Source: Ruminococcus sp.
GTDB lineage: Bacteria; Bacillota; Clostridia; Oscillospirales; Acutalibacteraceae
Assembly: GCA_022779485.1 (NCBI GenBank)
Contig: JALFTC010000014.1
Coordinates: 62,001 to 126,000, forward strand
Direction of reading: 5' to 3'
Length of the DNA stretch: 64,000 bases
Shown: one piece after another, positions 16,471-26,186 of the stretch
Layout of the letters: each line of letters opens with the position of its first letter
Numbering within the stretch: position 1 is the stretch's first letter
The notes under the pieces: model-generated
The model's database searches: none
What the model was told of the DNA's origin: nothing
What the model saw: the letters and a program-made list of their open reading frames with translations, nothing else
Translations under genes and position numbers: made by a program

Positions 16471-18246
16471 ATGTATATGCAATGGCTTCTTGATGCCGGA
16501 GTTGTGGCTGTAAGAATCCTTTTGCCACTTTATGCCATAGTAATTATTTATTCAATATTTGCCTCAATGCACAGACACCGCAGGCAACAAAAACCACTGC
16601 TGACATTGGAAAATATGGAAACAGGGGAGAAAATTCCTGTTCTGTTTTGGGAAAACTCCATCGGCAGAAGTCGTGGAAGTGACATAAGGGTAAACGACCC
16701 TGCTGTTTCTCGTGACCACTGCGTTCTGCTCAGAAGGCAAGAGGGTTGGATGATTACCGATGTGGGCAGTAAGTGCGGAACATATGTTAACGGAGAGAAA
16801 ATAAAAAGCAATTCCCCCTCAAGGAATAAGTCCTTCTTTGCAAGTATTTTTTCCTCCTTTAAGGATAATTTGCAAAAAGGGATTAAGGCGGTTGACAACA
16901 CCACTCCTTACCGTACAAAGCTCCTGATAGACGACGAAATTCAAGTTGGCTCTACCTTATTCAGAGTGGAGCGAGGGGACGAATATGACGAGGAGGTTCG
17001 CCCCGACCGATTTTTAAAGAGAATCAGCAACAAGGCTTCTATGAAGCAGTACAAGCTGATGATTATGATAACCATTTTCCATTTTCTAATGGCAATAGAG
17101 GCGTCTTGGGACTACTACGCAAAGGACTTAAACCCCTTTATCTATTGCGGTGTATTTACTGTTATAAGCTGGGGTCTGTTCTTTGTTTCAACAAGAGTTA
17201 TCAAAAGGACAAACTTTGAGCTGGAGGCTTTGGCACTGTTTTTGACGGGACTGGGACTGATGTTACAGGTCAGGCAGTCGGACAGAATGGCGATAATGCA
17301 GATTGCCACAGCCCTTGCCGGTATAATTGGATTTGTGATTATTGTAAAGCTTCTTGAAAGACCTGACTGGGTACAGCGCTTTAGATTTTGGGGTATGATT
17401 GCCTCAATAGCACTCCTTGGCTTTAACCTTGTGTTTGGCAGCATCAAGAACGGTGCCGCCAACTGGATTACAATAGGCGGAATTTCCATTCAGCCATCTG
17501 AATTTGTAAAGATTCTCTACATTTTTGTAGGTGCCGGTACACTTGACGCAATTATGACAAGGAGAAACAAGATTGAGTTTATTGCTTTCTCCGCTATTTG
17601 CGTTGGTGAGCTTGCCCTTATGGGTGACTTTGGTACAGCACTTATATTCTTTGCAACATTCCTCTTTGTTGCATTTATGCGTTCAGGCGACATCAAGACA
17701 GTGCTCCTTGCACTTGCAACTGCCGTTGGAGGCGGAGCCGTAATTTTAAAGATAAAACCCTATGTTGCAAAGCGTTTTGAAACATGGGGACATGCCATTG
17801 AAAATTCCTCCGAGGGTGGTTTCCAACAGGCAAGGGTGCTTACCTATCTTGCATCGGGAAGTCTTTTCGGCGTAGGAATAGGCAACGGATTTTTAAAGTA
17901 TGTTATCGCCTCTGAAAGCGATTTGGTGTTTGGCATTGTGTGCGAGGAAATGGGCCTTATCGTAGGCTTTGCCCTGATTGCGGCTATACTCTGCCTTGCA
18001 ATTTATTCAAGGGATATAGCCACAAGGAGCCGCAGCACATTCTACTCAATTTCCGCCTGCTGTGCAGCAGGATTGTTCATTGTGCAAATGGCACTTAATG
18101 TACTTGGGGCAACTGATATTCTGCCACTTACAGGTGTTACATTCCCATTTGTGTCTGCCGGCGGTTCTTCAATGATTTCCTGTTGGGGACTTCTTGCATT
18201 TATCAAGGCGGCAGACGAAAGGACTTATTCTCAAAAGAGAGGATAA
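16471..18246 (+). CDS. FtsW/RodA/SpoVE-family protein with N-terminal FHA domain
   Basis: A 591-residue fusion. One membrane helix (about 8-28) is followed by a cytoplasmic forkhead-associated domain at about 45-175, with GRSRGSDIRV, AVSRDH and a NG turn (GTYVNGE). FHA domains bind phosphothreonine. After about residue 195 comes a multi-helix SEDS domain (ANWITIGGISIQPSEFVKI, VCEEMGLIVGF, TGVTFPFVSAGGSS) typical of FtsW/RodA peptidoglycan polymerases. The next gene is a class B PBP, the normal SEDS partner. The fusion suggests that a Ser/Thr kinase signal controls wall synthesis; the kinase is not in this window. GGAGAGGTGGGG precedes the ATG. Confidence 0.92.
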   Translation: MYMQWLLDAGVVAVRILLPLYAIVIIYSIFASMHRHRRQQKPLLTLENMETGEKIPVLFWENSIGRSRGSDIRVNDPAVSRDHCVLLRRQEGWMITDVGSKCGTYVNGEKIKSNSPSRNKSFFASIFSSFKDNLQKGIKAVDNTTPYRTKLLIDDEIQVGSTLFRVERGDEYDEEVRPDRFLKRISNKASMKQYKLMIMITIFHFLMAIEASWDYYAKDLNPFIYCGVFTVISWGLFFVSTRVIKRTNFELEALALFLTGLGLMLQVRQSDRMAIMQIATALAGIIGFVIIVKLLERPDWVQRFRFWGMIASIALLGFNLVFGSIKNGAANWITIGGISIQPSEFVKILYIFVGAGTLDAIMTRRNKIEFIAFSAICVGELALMGDFGTALIFFATFLFVAFMRSGDIKTVLLALATAVGGGAVILKIKPYVAKRFETWGHAIENSSEGGFQQARVLTYLASGSLFGVGIGNGFLKYVIASESDLVFGIVCEEMGLIVGFALIAAILCLAIYSRDIATRSRSTFYSISACCAAGLFIVQMALNVLGATDILPLTGVTFPFVSAGGSSMISCWGLLAFIKAADERTYSQKRG

Positions 18247-18295
18247 CTACTCAAATTAGCCTTAAATTAGTTATGAAAAGGAGGAACTGTATCCA

Positions 18296-19729
18296 ATGAA
18301 AAGAACCTTGCGCAGAAGTGCTATGATTTTAATTGTTGTACTTCTTATAATCGGCGGTATGGGATACCTTTCCTATAACATAGTAACTGAACACAAAACA
18401 TGGATGAATATGGCTTATAACCGCCATATTTCCTCTGACGGAGGACTTACACAGGCTGGTACAATAACCGACAGAAACGGTGTTGAGCTGGCAAAGTCAG
18501 TAAACGGCGAGAGAGTCTATAACGAGGACAAAAGCGTTAGAAAAAGTATGCTCCACATTGTGGGTGACGACTCCATAAACATAGGCACATCAATCCAGTC
18601 TATGTACAGAATGAACCTTACAGGCTACAACCCTCTGTTTGGATTGGGACTTCCCACATCACTTAAGCCAAACAGTGATATGAGGCTTACTGCTGACGCC
18701 AAGGTGTGTTCTCAGGTCTATCAAATGTTTGACGGTAGGGCAGGTGCCTGTGTCGTTTATAACTACGAAACAGGAGAAATTCTCTGTGATGTTTCAACAC
18801 CTTCTTACGACCCTAACGCACCGCCGGAAATTACAGCGGAAAATGAAGAAGAATACAGAGGCGTGTATGTGGACAACGCTGTTAGCAGCTCATACACCCC
18901 CGGCTCTATTTTTAAGCTTGTAACCACAGCGGCGGCTCTGAAATATATTGATGATATTGAAACTCGTGAATGGTACTGCCAGGGCATTGAATGTGTTGGC
19001 GGAGATGACGAAACCTGTGAAGTTTACTGTAATGACGGCTACGCCCACGGCAGTGAAAACCTGGAGCAGGCTTTGGGAAATTCCTGCAACATAGTATTTG
19101 CCAAAATTGCCGAGGAGCTTGGCATTGAAAAAATGACTGAGGTTGCAAACGAAATGGGCATAAACGGTTCATTTTCAATAGGGGATATTCCCCTTAAGGA
19201 CGGCAACTATGATGTAAGTGACGCTACAAAAAATCAGCTTGCATGGTCAGGGGTTGGTCAGTACACCGACCTTGTGAACCCAATGCAGATGGCAATAATC
19301 TGTTCGGGAATAGCCAACGGTGGAAAGCCTGTTTTGCCTTACCTTATAGGCAGTGACGAGGGCATCCTCACAAAGCTTGGCATCACCACAGGCGGTGGCA
19401 CAGGCTCCAGAATGATGGAAAGTGATGTTGCCCACAGAATTGGGGAAATGATGCGTAACAATGTGGAAAACTACTACGGTGACGGAAATTTTCCTGCCGG
19501 TATGGAGGTTGCCGCCAAAACAGGTACAGGTGAAATCACAAAGTCAAGTGACGGCAGCGGAAGCGACAAGAACAACGCTTGGATTGTGGGATATTGTCAA
19601 AACGAAAAGTATCCCCTTGCATTCTCTGTTGTTGTAAATGATGTTGAGGGCTACGGCTCCCAAAATGCCCAGCCTATTGCCTGTGAGGCACTGTCTGCCT
19701 GCAAGGAATCTATGGACAAAGCGGAATAA
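18296..19729 (+). CDS. Class B penicillin-binding protein (transpeptidase, PbpA type)
   Basis: A 477-residue D,D-transpeptidase that cross-links peptidoglycan outside the membrane. An N-terminal anchor helix (about 10-28) precedes a short pedestal. The catalytic motifs are Ser204-x-x-Lys207 (PGSIFKLV), Ser263-Cys-Asn265 and Lys408-Thr-Gly410. It is small for the family, like actinobacterial PbpA, which also pairs with RodA- and FHA-containing genes. It starts 49 bases after the FHA-FtsW gene, with AAAGGAGG upstream, so the two probably form one SEDS-PBP machine. Role in elongation, division or sporulation is undetermined. Confidence 0.93.
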   Translation: MKRTLRRSAMILIVVLLIIGGMGYLSYNIVTEHKTWMNMAYNRHISSDGGLTQAGTITDRNGVELAKSVNGERVYNEDKSVRKSMLHIVGDDSINIGTSIQSMYRMNLTGYNPLFGLGLPTSLKPNSDMRLTADAKVCSQVYQMFDGRAGACVVYNYETGEILCDVSTPSYDPNAPPEITAENEEEYRGVYVDNAVSSSYTPGSIFKLVTTAAALKYIDDIETREWYCQGIECVGGDDETCEVYCNDGYAHGSENLEQALGNSCNIVFAKIAEELGIEKMTEVANEMGINGSFSIGDIPLKDGNYDVSDATKNQLAWSGVGQYTDLVNPMQMAIICSGIANGGKPVLPYLIGSDEGILTKLGITTGGGTGSRMMESDVAHRIGEMMRNNVENYYGDGNFPAGMEVAAKTGTGEITKSSDGSGSDKNNAWIVGYCQNEKYPLAFSVVVNDVEGYGSQNAQPIACEALSACKESMDKAE

Positions 19730-19739
19730 ATCTATAATT

Positions 19740-19766
19740 AGGGGAGGTGTACGACATACTTCCCCT
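19740..19766 (+). terminator. Terminator after the PBP gene
   Basis: A 9-bp stem, AGGGGAGGT / ACTTCCCCT, with one G-U pair and a 9-base loop, followed by seven T residues after TTA. Confidence 0.8.
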
Positions 19767-19858
19767 TTATTTTTTTGGAAACCTGTGTTATAATGAACAT
19801 TATAATAGGAAAATATAGGCTAATGACATTAATATAATTTGAAAAAAGGATGGTTATG

Positions 19859-22735
19859 ATGAATCTTTTAAGAAAAATGTTCGGTTCTTACAGCAAGAAA
19901 GAACTTAAAAGAGTAGAGCCAATCACTCAAAAGGTACTTGCCCTTGAGGAAAAGTACTCCGCTATGAGTGAACAGGAGCTTAAAAATCAAACAACAATTT
20001 TAAAGGAAAGACTTGCTAACGGCGAAACAACTGATGACATTTTGCCTGAGGCTTTTGCAACCTGCCGAGAGGCTTCCTGGCGTGTGCTTGGTATGAAGCA
20101 CTTCCCTGTACAGGTTACAGGTGGTATTATTCTTCATCAGGGCAGAATTGCGGAAATGAAAACAGGTGAAGGTAAAACCTTGGTTGCAACACTTCCGGCA
20201 TACCTGAATGCCTTAACAGGTGAGGGTGTGCATGTTGTTACAGTCAACGACTACCTTGCTACCCGTGACAGCGAGTGGATGGGTAAGGTGTACAAGTACC
20301 TGGGTCTTACTGTTGGTCTTATCACCCAGGAGATGGAGAATGACCAGCGTCAGGAAATGTACGCCTGTGACATTACATACGGAACAAACAACCAGCTTGG
20401 TTTTGACTACCTGAGAGATAATATGGTGGTTTACAAGGAAAACAAGGTTCAGCGTGGTCACGCATTTGCCATTGTGGACGAGGTTGACTCAATCCTCATT
20501 GACGAAGCAAGAACACCTCTTATCATTTCAGGTCAGGGCGACAAGTCCACAGACCTGTATTCAAGGGCAGACAAGCTGGCAAAATCCCTTAAAAAATATG
20601 TGTTCACCGAGGTTGACGCCAAGGAGGACAAAGAGGACTTCTATGCCGAAAACGGTATCGATTACATTGTTGACGAAAAGGCAAAGACAGCAACACTTAC
20701 ACAGCTTGGTGTTAAAAAGGCAGAGGAATTCTTTAACCTTGAAAACCTTACCGACCCCGAAAACCTTACAATTCAGCACCACATCAATCAGGCTATCAAA
20801 GCCAACGGTGTTATGAAGAATGAGGTTGATTACATAGTAAAAGACGGTGAAATCATCATTGTTGACGAGTTTACAGGCCGTCAGATGATAGGCAGAAGAT
20901 ACAACGAGGGTCTGCATCAGGCTATTGAGGCAAAAGAGGGTGTTGAGGTTCAAAACGAGAGCAAAACCCTTGCTACAATCACATTCCAAAACTACTTCAG
21001 ACTTTACAAAAAGCTTTCAGGTATGACAGGTACAGCCCTTACAGAGGAACAGGAATTCCAGGAAATCTACAAGCTGGATGTTGTTGAGGTTCCAACAAAC
21101 AAGCCTCTTATGCGTAAGGATTTGCCTGATATTATCTTCCCAACAGAGATGGGCAAGTTTAACGCAATTATCGAGGATATTATCAAGTGCCACGAAAAGG
21201 GACAGCCTGTTCTGGTTGGTACAGTTTCCATTGAAAAGTCGGAAAAGCTTTCAAAAATGCTGAAAAGGCGTGGCGTTAAGCACAATGTCCTCAACGCAAA
21301 GCACCATGAAAAGGAAGCGGAAATTGTTGCACAGGCAGGTAAGCTGGGAGCGGTAACAATCGCCACAAATATGGCAGGTCGTGGTACCGATATTGTACTT
21401 GGCGGTAACGCCGAGTTTATGGCTAAGACCCAAATGAAGAAGATGAAGTTCTCCGATGAGCTTATAGCAGAGGCTGACGCTCATTCCGAAACCGATGACA
21501 AGGATATTTTGTTTGCAAGACAAACCTTTAACGAGCTCCTTGAGGAATACAAGGAGGAAATTAAGGAAGAGGCAGACAAGGTTCGTGAGGCAGGCGGTCT
21601 TTGCATTATGGGTACAGAACGCCACGAATCCCGCCGAATCGACAATCAGCTCCGTGGCCGTTCAGGCCGTCAGGGTGACCCCGGACAGAGCCGTTTCTAC
21701 CTTTCCACCGAGGACGACCTTATGCGTCTGTTCGGCGGTGACAGAATGAAGTCAATTATGACAACATTAAAGGTATCTGACGACACACCAATCGAAAACA
21801 AGATGCTTTCAAATATTATCGAGTCATCACAGGAAAAGGTTGAAACAAGGAACTTTGGCATCCGTAAAAATGTTCTCCAGTACGACGATGTTATGAACCG
21901 TCAGAGAGAAATCATCTACGGACAGAGGGATCAGGTGCTTGACGGTGAGGATGTTCACGACACAATCATCAAGATGCTGAAGGACACCATTGAGGAGAAT
22001 GTCAGCCTTTATGTAAACGACTCAATTCTCCGTGAATCCTGGAACCTTTCATCCTTGAGAGAAAGCTACAAGTGGCTTGTTCCCGACAAGGATTTCTTAA
22101 AGTTCACAGATGAAGAGCTTGACAAGCTGGACAAAAAGGATATTGTTGAATTAATCACAAACAAGGCGCTTGATATGTACAAGGAGAATGAGCAAATCCT
22201 TGACGAAGAAACAATGCGTGAGATGGAGAGAGTTTACCTCCTAAAGTCAGTTGACACCCACTGGATGGATCACATTGACGCAATGGAACAATTAAAGCAG
22301 TCAATCCACCTTGCAGCTTACGGTCAGAAGGACCCTGTTGTTGAATACAAGCTTGTCGGCTTTGATATGTTTGACGAGATGATTGCCACAATCCGTGAGG
22401 ATACAGTTAAGCTTTGCCTACTCCAGCCAAGGAGAATTGCAGCCTTTAAGGCACAGCAGGAGGAAATTGCCGCCCGCAGAGCAGAGGAAGAGAAAAGGGC
22501 AGCTCAGGCACATCAGGTTATCCTTGACAAGCAGAGCAACGCTCCAATGCCAAGCCCCATAAACCTTGCCCTTAAGCGTGAGCAGGTAGCAGTTCCTACA
22601 AGTGCAGGAGTGTCGGAAAACGGCGAAAAGCCAAAGAAAAAGCCAATCGTTAAAAAGCAGAAGATAGGCAGAAACGACCCTTGCCCTTGCGGTTCAGGTA
22701 AAAAGTACAAAAAGTGCTGTGGAATGAACGAATAA
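19859..22735 (+). CDS. secA: Preprotein translocase ATPase SecA
   Basis: A 958-residue motor that drives secreted proteins through SecYEG. Seen: [20 protein letters not shown] (Walker A), [19 protein letters not shown] (Walker B), [12 protein letters not shown], the helicase motif [10 protein letters not shown], and a C-terminal zinc-binding SEC-C tail [14 protein letters not shown]. The start is taken at the ATG of MNLLRKMFG; an adjacent ATG at 19856 is equally possible with the AAAAAAGGA site. A further in-frame ATG at 19850 overlaps that site and is excluded. It is a single-gene unit between terminators. It serves the secreted pullulanase, pilins and BspA-like proteins of this window among others. 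Confidence 0.97.
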   Translation: MNLLRKMFGSYSKKELKRVEPITQKVLALEEKYSAMSEQELKNQTTILKERLANGETTDDILPEAFATCREASWRVLGMKHFPVQVTGGIILHQGRIAEMKTGEGKTLVATLPAYLNALTGEGVHVVTVNDYLATRDSEWMGKVYKYLGLTVGLITQEMENDQRQEMYACDITYGTNNQLGFDYLRDNMVVYKENKVQRGHAFAIVDEVDSILIDEARTPLIISGQGDKSTDLYSRADKLAKSLKKYVFTEVDAKEDKEDFYAENGIDYIVDEKAKTATLTQLGVKKAEEFFNLENLTDPENLTIQHHINQAIKANGVMKNEVDYIVKDGEIIIVDEFTGRQMIGRRYNEGLHQAIEAKEGVEVQNESKTLATITFQNYFRLYKKLSGMTGTALTEEQEFQEIYKLDVVEVPTNKPLMRKDLPDIIFPTEMGKFNAIIEDIIKCHEKGQPVLVGTVSIEKSEKLSKMLKRRGVKHNVLNAKHHEKEAEIVAQAGKLGAVTIATNMAGRGTDIVLGGNAEFMAKTQMKKMKFSDELIAEADAHSETDDKDILFARQTFNELLEEYKEEIKEEADKVREAGGLCIMGTERHESRRIDNQLRGRSGRQGDPGQSRFYLSTEDDLMRLFGGDRMKSIMTTLKVSDDTPIENKMLSNIIESSQEKVETRNFGIRKNVLQYDDVMNRQREIIYGQRDQVLDGEDVHDTIIKMLKDTIEENVSLYVNDSILRESWNLSSLRESYKWLVPDKDFLKFTDEELDKLDKKDIVELITNKALDMYKENEQILDEETMREMERVYLLKSVDTHWMDHIDAMEQLKQSIHLAAYGQKDPVVEYKLVGFDMFDEMIATIREDTVKLCLLQPRRIAAFKAQQEEIAARRAEEEKRAAQAHQVILDKQSNAPMPSPINLALKREQVAVPTSAGVSENGEKPKKKPIVKKQKIGRNDPCPCGSGKKYKKCCGMNE

Positions 22736-22754
22736 TTTGCTTACAACAAAAATT

Positions 22755-22782
22755 ACCCCAAGACGGTATTCTGTCTTGGGGT
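22755..22782 (+). terminator. Terminator after secA
   Basis: A 10-bp perfect stem, ACCCCAAGAC / GTCTTGGGGT, with an 8-base loop, followed by a T-rich tail. Confidence 0.85.
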
Positions 22783-22844
22783 TTGCTGTTTTGTGGTTAA
22801 TTATATGGTAACAGCGGAATTGTGGAAAATTTACAACGGGCGGA

Positions 22845-22860
22845 GTTAGCTTAGGGTAAC
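22845..22860. promoter_or_regulatory. Degenerate metal-regulator-like box 0
   Basis: GTTAGCTTAGGGTAAC, an imperfect version of the palindromes downstream, about 60 bases before the feo promoter. Weakest member of the set. Confidence 0.35.
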
Positions 22861-22916
22861 TAAGTGGTCAAGGTGACAAAAATGCCTTGTAATCAAGAAA
22901 ATTTCTAAAATAATCA

Positions 22917-22945
22917 TTGACATTAGCCTTGGCTAACTGTATAAT
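22917..22945 (+). promoter_or_regulatory. feo operon promoter
   Basis: A consensus sigma-A promoter: TTGACA (22917-22922), 17-base spacer, TATAAT (22940-22945). The spacer is filled by operator box 1, so a bound repressor would block RNA polymerase. Confidence 0.85.
22922..22937. promoter_or_regulatory. Operator box 1 (DtxR/IdeR-like palindrome)
   Basis: ATTAGCCTTGGCTAAC lies exactly between the -35 and -10 boxes. The TTAGCC/GGCTAA half-sites resemble operators of DtxR-family iron or manganese repressors; the regulator itself is not in the window. Confidence 0.7.
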
Positions 22946-22953
22946 ATGTAACG

Positions 22954-22969
22954 GTTAGCCAAGGCTAAC
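22954..22969. promoter_or_regulatory. Operator box 2 (DtxR/IdeR-like palindrome)
   Basis: GTTAGCCAAGGCTAAC, with 7-bp arms around AA, just downstream of the -10 box and near the predicted transcription start. Same half-sites as box 1. Confidence 0.7.
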
Positions 22970-22986
22970 TACTATTTTTAATTCAC

Positions 22987-23004
22987 AGTTAGTCGTAACT
23001 AACT
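22987..23004. promoter_or_regulatory. Operator box 3 (variant palindrome)
   Basis: AGTTAGTCGTAACTAACT, 7-bp perfect arms around CGTA, in the untranslated leader. It is a variant of the TTAG/CTAA theme. Confidence 0.55.
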
Positions 23005-23066
23005 GTATTTTAAGCTTTGCTTAAGGGACTGTATATTTTTTTATTAATAATTGAAAGGAGCTTGTT

Positions 23067-23279
23067 ATGATGCCTTTGATTTTTGCCAATAAAGGAGAAG
23101 AAAATACCATAAAAAAGGTAGGAGGAAGCCCCGAGGTAAAAAAGCACCTAAAGGACATTGGTTTTATCGTGGGCAGTGAGGTGACGGTTATCAACACTAT
23201 GGGCGGTAATGTTATAGTGAATGTCCTTGGCACAAGGGTAGCGGTAAGCAAAGAGATGGCTCAAAAAATTATGATATAG
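23067..23279 (+). CDS. feoA: FeoA-domain protein (first copy)
   Basis: A 70-residue SH3-like small protein of the ferrous-iron uptake system. It has the FeoA pattern HLKDIGFIVGSEVTVI, a Gly-Gly turn and a C-terminal MAQKIMI strand. FeoA interacts with and modulates the FeoB permease. The first Met (23067) has GGAG six bases upstream. It is the first gene behind the operator-controlled promoter, followed after 37 bases by a second FeoA-domain gene. The duplicate FeoA arrangement is common in Clostridia. Confidence 0.9.
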   Translation: MMPLIFANKGEENTIKKVGGSPEVKKHLKDIGFIVGSEVTVINTMGGNVIVNVLGTRVAVSKEMAQKIMI

Positions 23280-23316
23280 TACAGATAGAAAATTATTAGG
23301 GTAAGGTGAGTTTGTG

Positions 23317-23538
23317 ATGAAAACACTAAGACAAGGAAAAATCGGAGAAACATTTAAGGTGAAAAAGCTACACGGTCAGGGTGCAGTTAAGCGAAGAATT
23401 ATGGATATGGGTATCACAAAAGGGGCAGAGGTGTACATACGCAAGGTTGCACCGCTTGGTGTTCCATTGGAGGTAACTCTTAGAGGATATGAGCTTTCAA
23501 TCAGAAAAGCCGATGCCGAAATGATAGAGATTGAATAA
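23317..23538 (+). CDS. feoA: FeoA-domain protein (second copy)
   Basis: A 73-residue FeoA-fold protein: MKTLRQGKIGETFKV, then RRIMDMGITKGAEVYI, a Pro-rich turn (APLGVPLEV) and a C-terminal SIRKADAEMIEIE strand. It is closer to canonical FeoA than the first copy. The ATG at 23317 follows GGTGAG; a GTG directly before it is in frame but closer to the site. It probably acts with FeoB. A 165-bp mobile repeat and an extra operator-like palindrome separate it from feoB. Confidence 0.92.
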   Translation: MKTLRQGKIGETFKVKKLHGQGAVKRRIMDMGITKGAEVYIRKVAPLGVPLEVTLRGYELSIRKADAEMIEIE

Positions 23539-23564
23539 TTATGAAGAAAAATTTTTACTTTAGA

Positions 23565-23580
23565 GTTAGCGTTGGCTAAC
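23565..23580. promoter_or_regulatory. Operator-like palindrome between feoA and feoB
   Basis: GTTAGCGTTGGCTAAC, a TTAGC/GGCTAA palindrome like the feo promoter boxes, two bases before the family B element. It may mark a second, internal feoB promoter that the insertion displaced. Confidence 0.5.
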
Positions 23581-23582
23581 TT

Positions 23583-23747
23583 TAGGGAAACACTGATTAA
23601 ATCATTTGCACATATTGTGCCGTCAGATTTTTTGTCGGTTTGTTCAAAAAAACGCAGGAATACTGACGTATGGCGAGTATTTTTTGAGCAAACCGGCGAA
23701 AAATATGCAAGCAAGATGTGTAAAGTGATTTATTCAGTGTTTCCTTA
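23583..23747 (+). mobile_element. Family B miniature element, copy B1 (165 bp)
   Basis: Runs from TAGGGAAACACTG to CAGTGTTTCCTTA. Its imperfect terminal inverted repeats are about 27 bp and TA is present at both ends. The interior is also palindromic, so the whole element can fold into one hairpin. It has the same length as the copies at 26448 and 54860 and no coding capacity. It is inserted between feoA and feoB, ending 22 bases before feoB, so it is transcribed with the operon unless it terminates transcription. Confidence 0.88.
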
Positions 23748-23768
23748 GCTTAAAGGAGAGGAAAATAT

Positions 23769-26165
23769 ATGAGCATTACAATAGCCCTTGCAGGCAACCC
23801 CAACTGCGGAAAAACAACTTTGTTTAACGCCCTTACAGGCTCAAACCAATATGTAGGTAACTGGCCGGGGGTTACGGTGGAAAAAAAGGAAGGCAAACTG
23901 AAAAATTATGACAATGTATCAGTTACCGACCTGCCGGGAATTTACTCCCTTTCTCCCTACACCTTAGAGGAGATTGTGGCAAGGAATTATCTTATTGAAA
24001 CCCGACCCGATGTAATATTAAACATTGTTGACGGCACTAATCTTGAAAGAAATTTGTACCTTACCACACAGCTTATTGAGCTTGGTATCCCTGTGGTTGT
24101 TGCAATTAATATGATGGATGTTGTTAATAAAAGAGGGGATAAAATTAATACAGAAGTCCTTGAAAAGGAGCTTGGGTGCAAGGTAGTTGAAATTTCTGCA
24201 CTAAAGGGAAAGGGTATCAGAAAGGCGGTTGAAACCGCAATATCTGTTGCAAGGAAAACACCTTGTGAGCCGTTGCACACATTTTCCGGCTTAGTCGAGC
24301 ATACCCTTGCCCACATAGAGGAGGCGGCTCTCCACCATATGCCTGAGGAAAAGCAGAGGTGGTATGCCATAAAGCTTTTTGAGGGTGACGAAAAGGTTTT
24401 AAAGCAAATCAACCTGCCTGATGAGGTTTTAAGTCATATAAAACAGGATATAAAACTGGTTGAAAAAGAACTGGAGGATGACCCCGAAAGCATAATCACA
24501 AACGAAAGGTATATATACATCTCATCTGTTATGAGCAGATGCTATAAAAAGAAGAATAAAAACAAGCTAACCGCAACGGATAAAATTGACAGAGTGGTGA
24601 CAAACAGGTGGGCGGCATTGCCTATCTTTGCTGTGATTATGTTTATTGTGTATTACATATCAATTTCAACAGTTGGCTCTTGGGTAACGGATTGGGCAAA
24701 TGACGGACTGTTTGGGGATGGTTGGCATCTGTTTGGAGTAGGCTCTTCTCAGTATGAACAGGAGCTTACAGATTACGGCAAAGAAACTGTTTGGGTGCCA
24801 CAGGTGGTTGACACCGTTGAAAAGGCAAGCAAAGCAGGTGTTGTAGGTGCTGACGACATAAAAACAGCTATTTTTGATGAGGATTATTCCGCTTTTGAGG
24901 AGGCTTACGGCTCTTACGGAGAGTCCTTAGCTGAGGAGGGCTATGATATATCTGCCTTGGTTGACCCTGCTATGGAGGGGTCTCCGTCACCCGAGGACTA
25001 TGGAGTTTGGGTTCCGGGAATACCTGTATTAATAGGCGACGGTCTTGAATTTATCGGCTGTGCAAACTGGCTTGCAGGACTGATTAACGACGGTATTGTT
25101 GGTGGTGTTGGTGCTGTGCTTGGCTTTGTGCCACAGATGATTATTTTGTTTATCTTCCTTGCTTTTCTTGAGTCCTGTGGATATATGGCACGAATTGCAT
25201 TTGTAATGGACAGAATTTTCCGCAAATTCGGACTTTCAGGAAAATCCTTTATCCCAATGCTCATTGGTACAGGGTGCGGTGTACCCGGAGTTATGGCGTC
25301 CAGAACAATTGAAAATGAAAGGGATAGAAGAATGACCATAATGACCACCACATTTATCCCCTGTGGTGCAAAAATGCCTATAATTGCACTGATTGCCTCT
25401 GTGCTGTTCGGCGGTGCGTGGTGGGTTGCACCAAGCGCCTACTTTGTGGGTGTGGGCGCCATAATCGTGTCGGGTATTATGCTAAAGAAAACAAAGCTCT
25501 TTGCAGGAGAGCCGGCGCCATTTGTTATGGAGTTACCCTCATATCATCTGCCAACAGCAGGAAATGTTCTCCGTTCAATGTGGGAGAGGGCTTGGTCGTT
25601 TATTAAAAAGGCAGGAACAATAATACTCCTTTCCTCGATTGTCATTTGGGCAGGCTCTTGCTTCGGCTTTGTTGACGGAAGCTTTGTCTTTGACAGCGAA
25701 ATGGACTTGGAAAACAGTATTTTAGGCATAATCGGAAACGCAGTTTCCTTTATATTTACCCCCTTGGGATTTGGCAATATCAAGGCTACCATTGCCACTA
25801 TAATGGGTCTTGTTGCAAAAGAAGAGGTTGTGGGTGTGTTTGGAGTTTTGGACTTTGAAGGTATGACCCGCCTTGCCGCATACTCCTTCCTCATCTTTAA
25901 TTTGCTCTGTGCACCTTGCTTTGCAGCTATCGGCGCTATCAAAAGAGAGATGAACAGTACAAAATGGACATTGTTTGCTGTTATCTACCAGTGTGTATTT
26001 GCATACATCATTTCCCTTTGTACATATCAGCTTGGTATGCTGTTTACAGGGGAAGGCAGTGCTTTGGGAGCTGTTTTTGCATTCATGTCTGTTGCACTGA
26101 TTATGTTTATGCTGTTCAGACCCAACAAAGAATATAATAGACTTTCTGAAAAAGTCAGGGTATAA
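23769..26165 (+). CDS. feoB: Ferrous iron permease FeoB
   Basis: A 798-residue Fe(II) transporter. The cytosolic G domain has GNPNCGKTTLFNAL (G1), VTVEKKEG (G2 region), DLPGIYSL (G3) and NMMD (G4). A helical spacer domain and a multi-helix membrane part with Gate regions (GTGCGVPG, TFIPCGAKMPI) follow. Between the first and second membrane helices is an acidic external insertion of roughly 110 residues (about 315-430), which makes the protein longer than classical FeoB. AAAGGAG precedes the ATG. It is co-oriented with the two feoA genes and the Cys-rich small protein. Confidence 0.96.
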   Translation: MSITIALAGNPNCGKTTLFNALTGSNQYVGNWPGVTVEKKEGKLKNYDNVSVTDLPGIYSLSPYTLEEIVARNYLIETRPDVILNIVDGTNLERNLYLTTQLIELGIPVVVAINMMDVVNKRGDKINTEVLEKELGCKVVEISALKGKGIRKAVETAISVARKTPCEPLHTFSGLVEHTLAHIEEAALHHMPEEKQRWYAIKLFEGDEKVLKQINLPDEVLSHIKQDIKLVEKELEDDPESIITNERYIYISSVMSRCYKKKNKNKLTATDKIDRVVTNRWAALPIFAVIMFIVYYISISTVGSWVTDWANDGLFGDGWHLFGVGSSQYEQELTDYGKETVWVPQVVDTVEKASKAGVVGADDIKTAIFDEDYSAFEEAYGSYGESLAEEGYDISALVDPAMEGSPSPEDYGVWVPGIPVLIGDGLEFIGCANWLAGLINDGIVGGVGAVLGFVPQMIILFIFLAFLESCGYMARIAFVMDRIFRKFGLSGKSFIPMLIGTGCGVPGVMASRTIENERDRRMTIMTTTFIPCGAKMPIIALIASVLFGGAWWVAPSAYFVGVGAIIVSGIMLKKTKLFAGEPAPFVMELPSYHLPTAGNVLRSMWERAWSFIKKAGTIILLSSIVIWAGSCFGFVDGSFVFDSEMDLENSILGIIGNAVSFIFTPLGFGNIKATIATIMGLVAKEEVVGVFGVLDFEGMTRLAAYSFLIFNLLCAPCFAAIGAIKREMNSTKWTLFAVIYQCVFAYIISLCTYQLGMLFTGEGSALGAVFAFMSVALIMFMLFRPNKEYNRLSEKVRV

Positions 26166-26186
26166 TAGGCAAGAGGAGATGTGATT

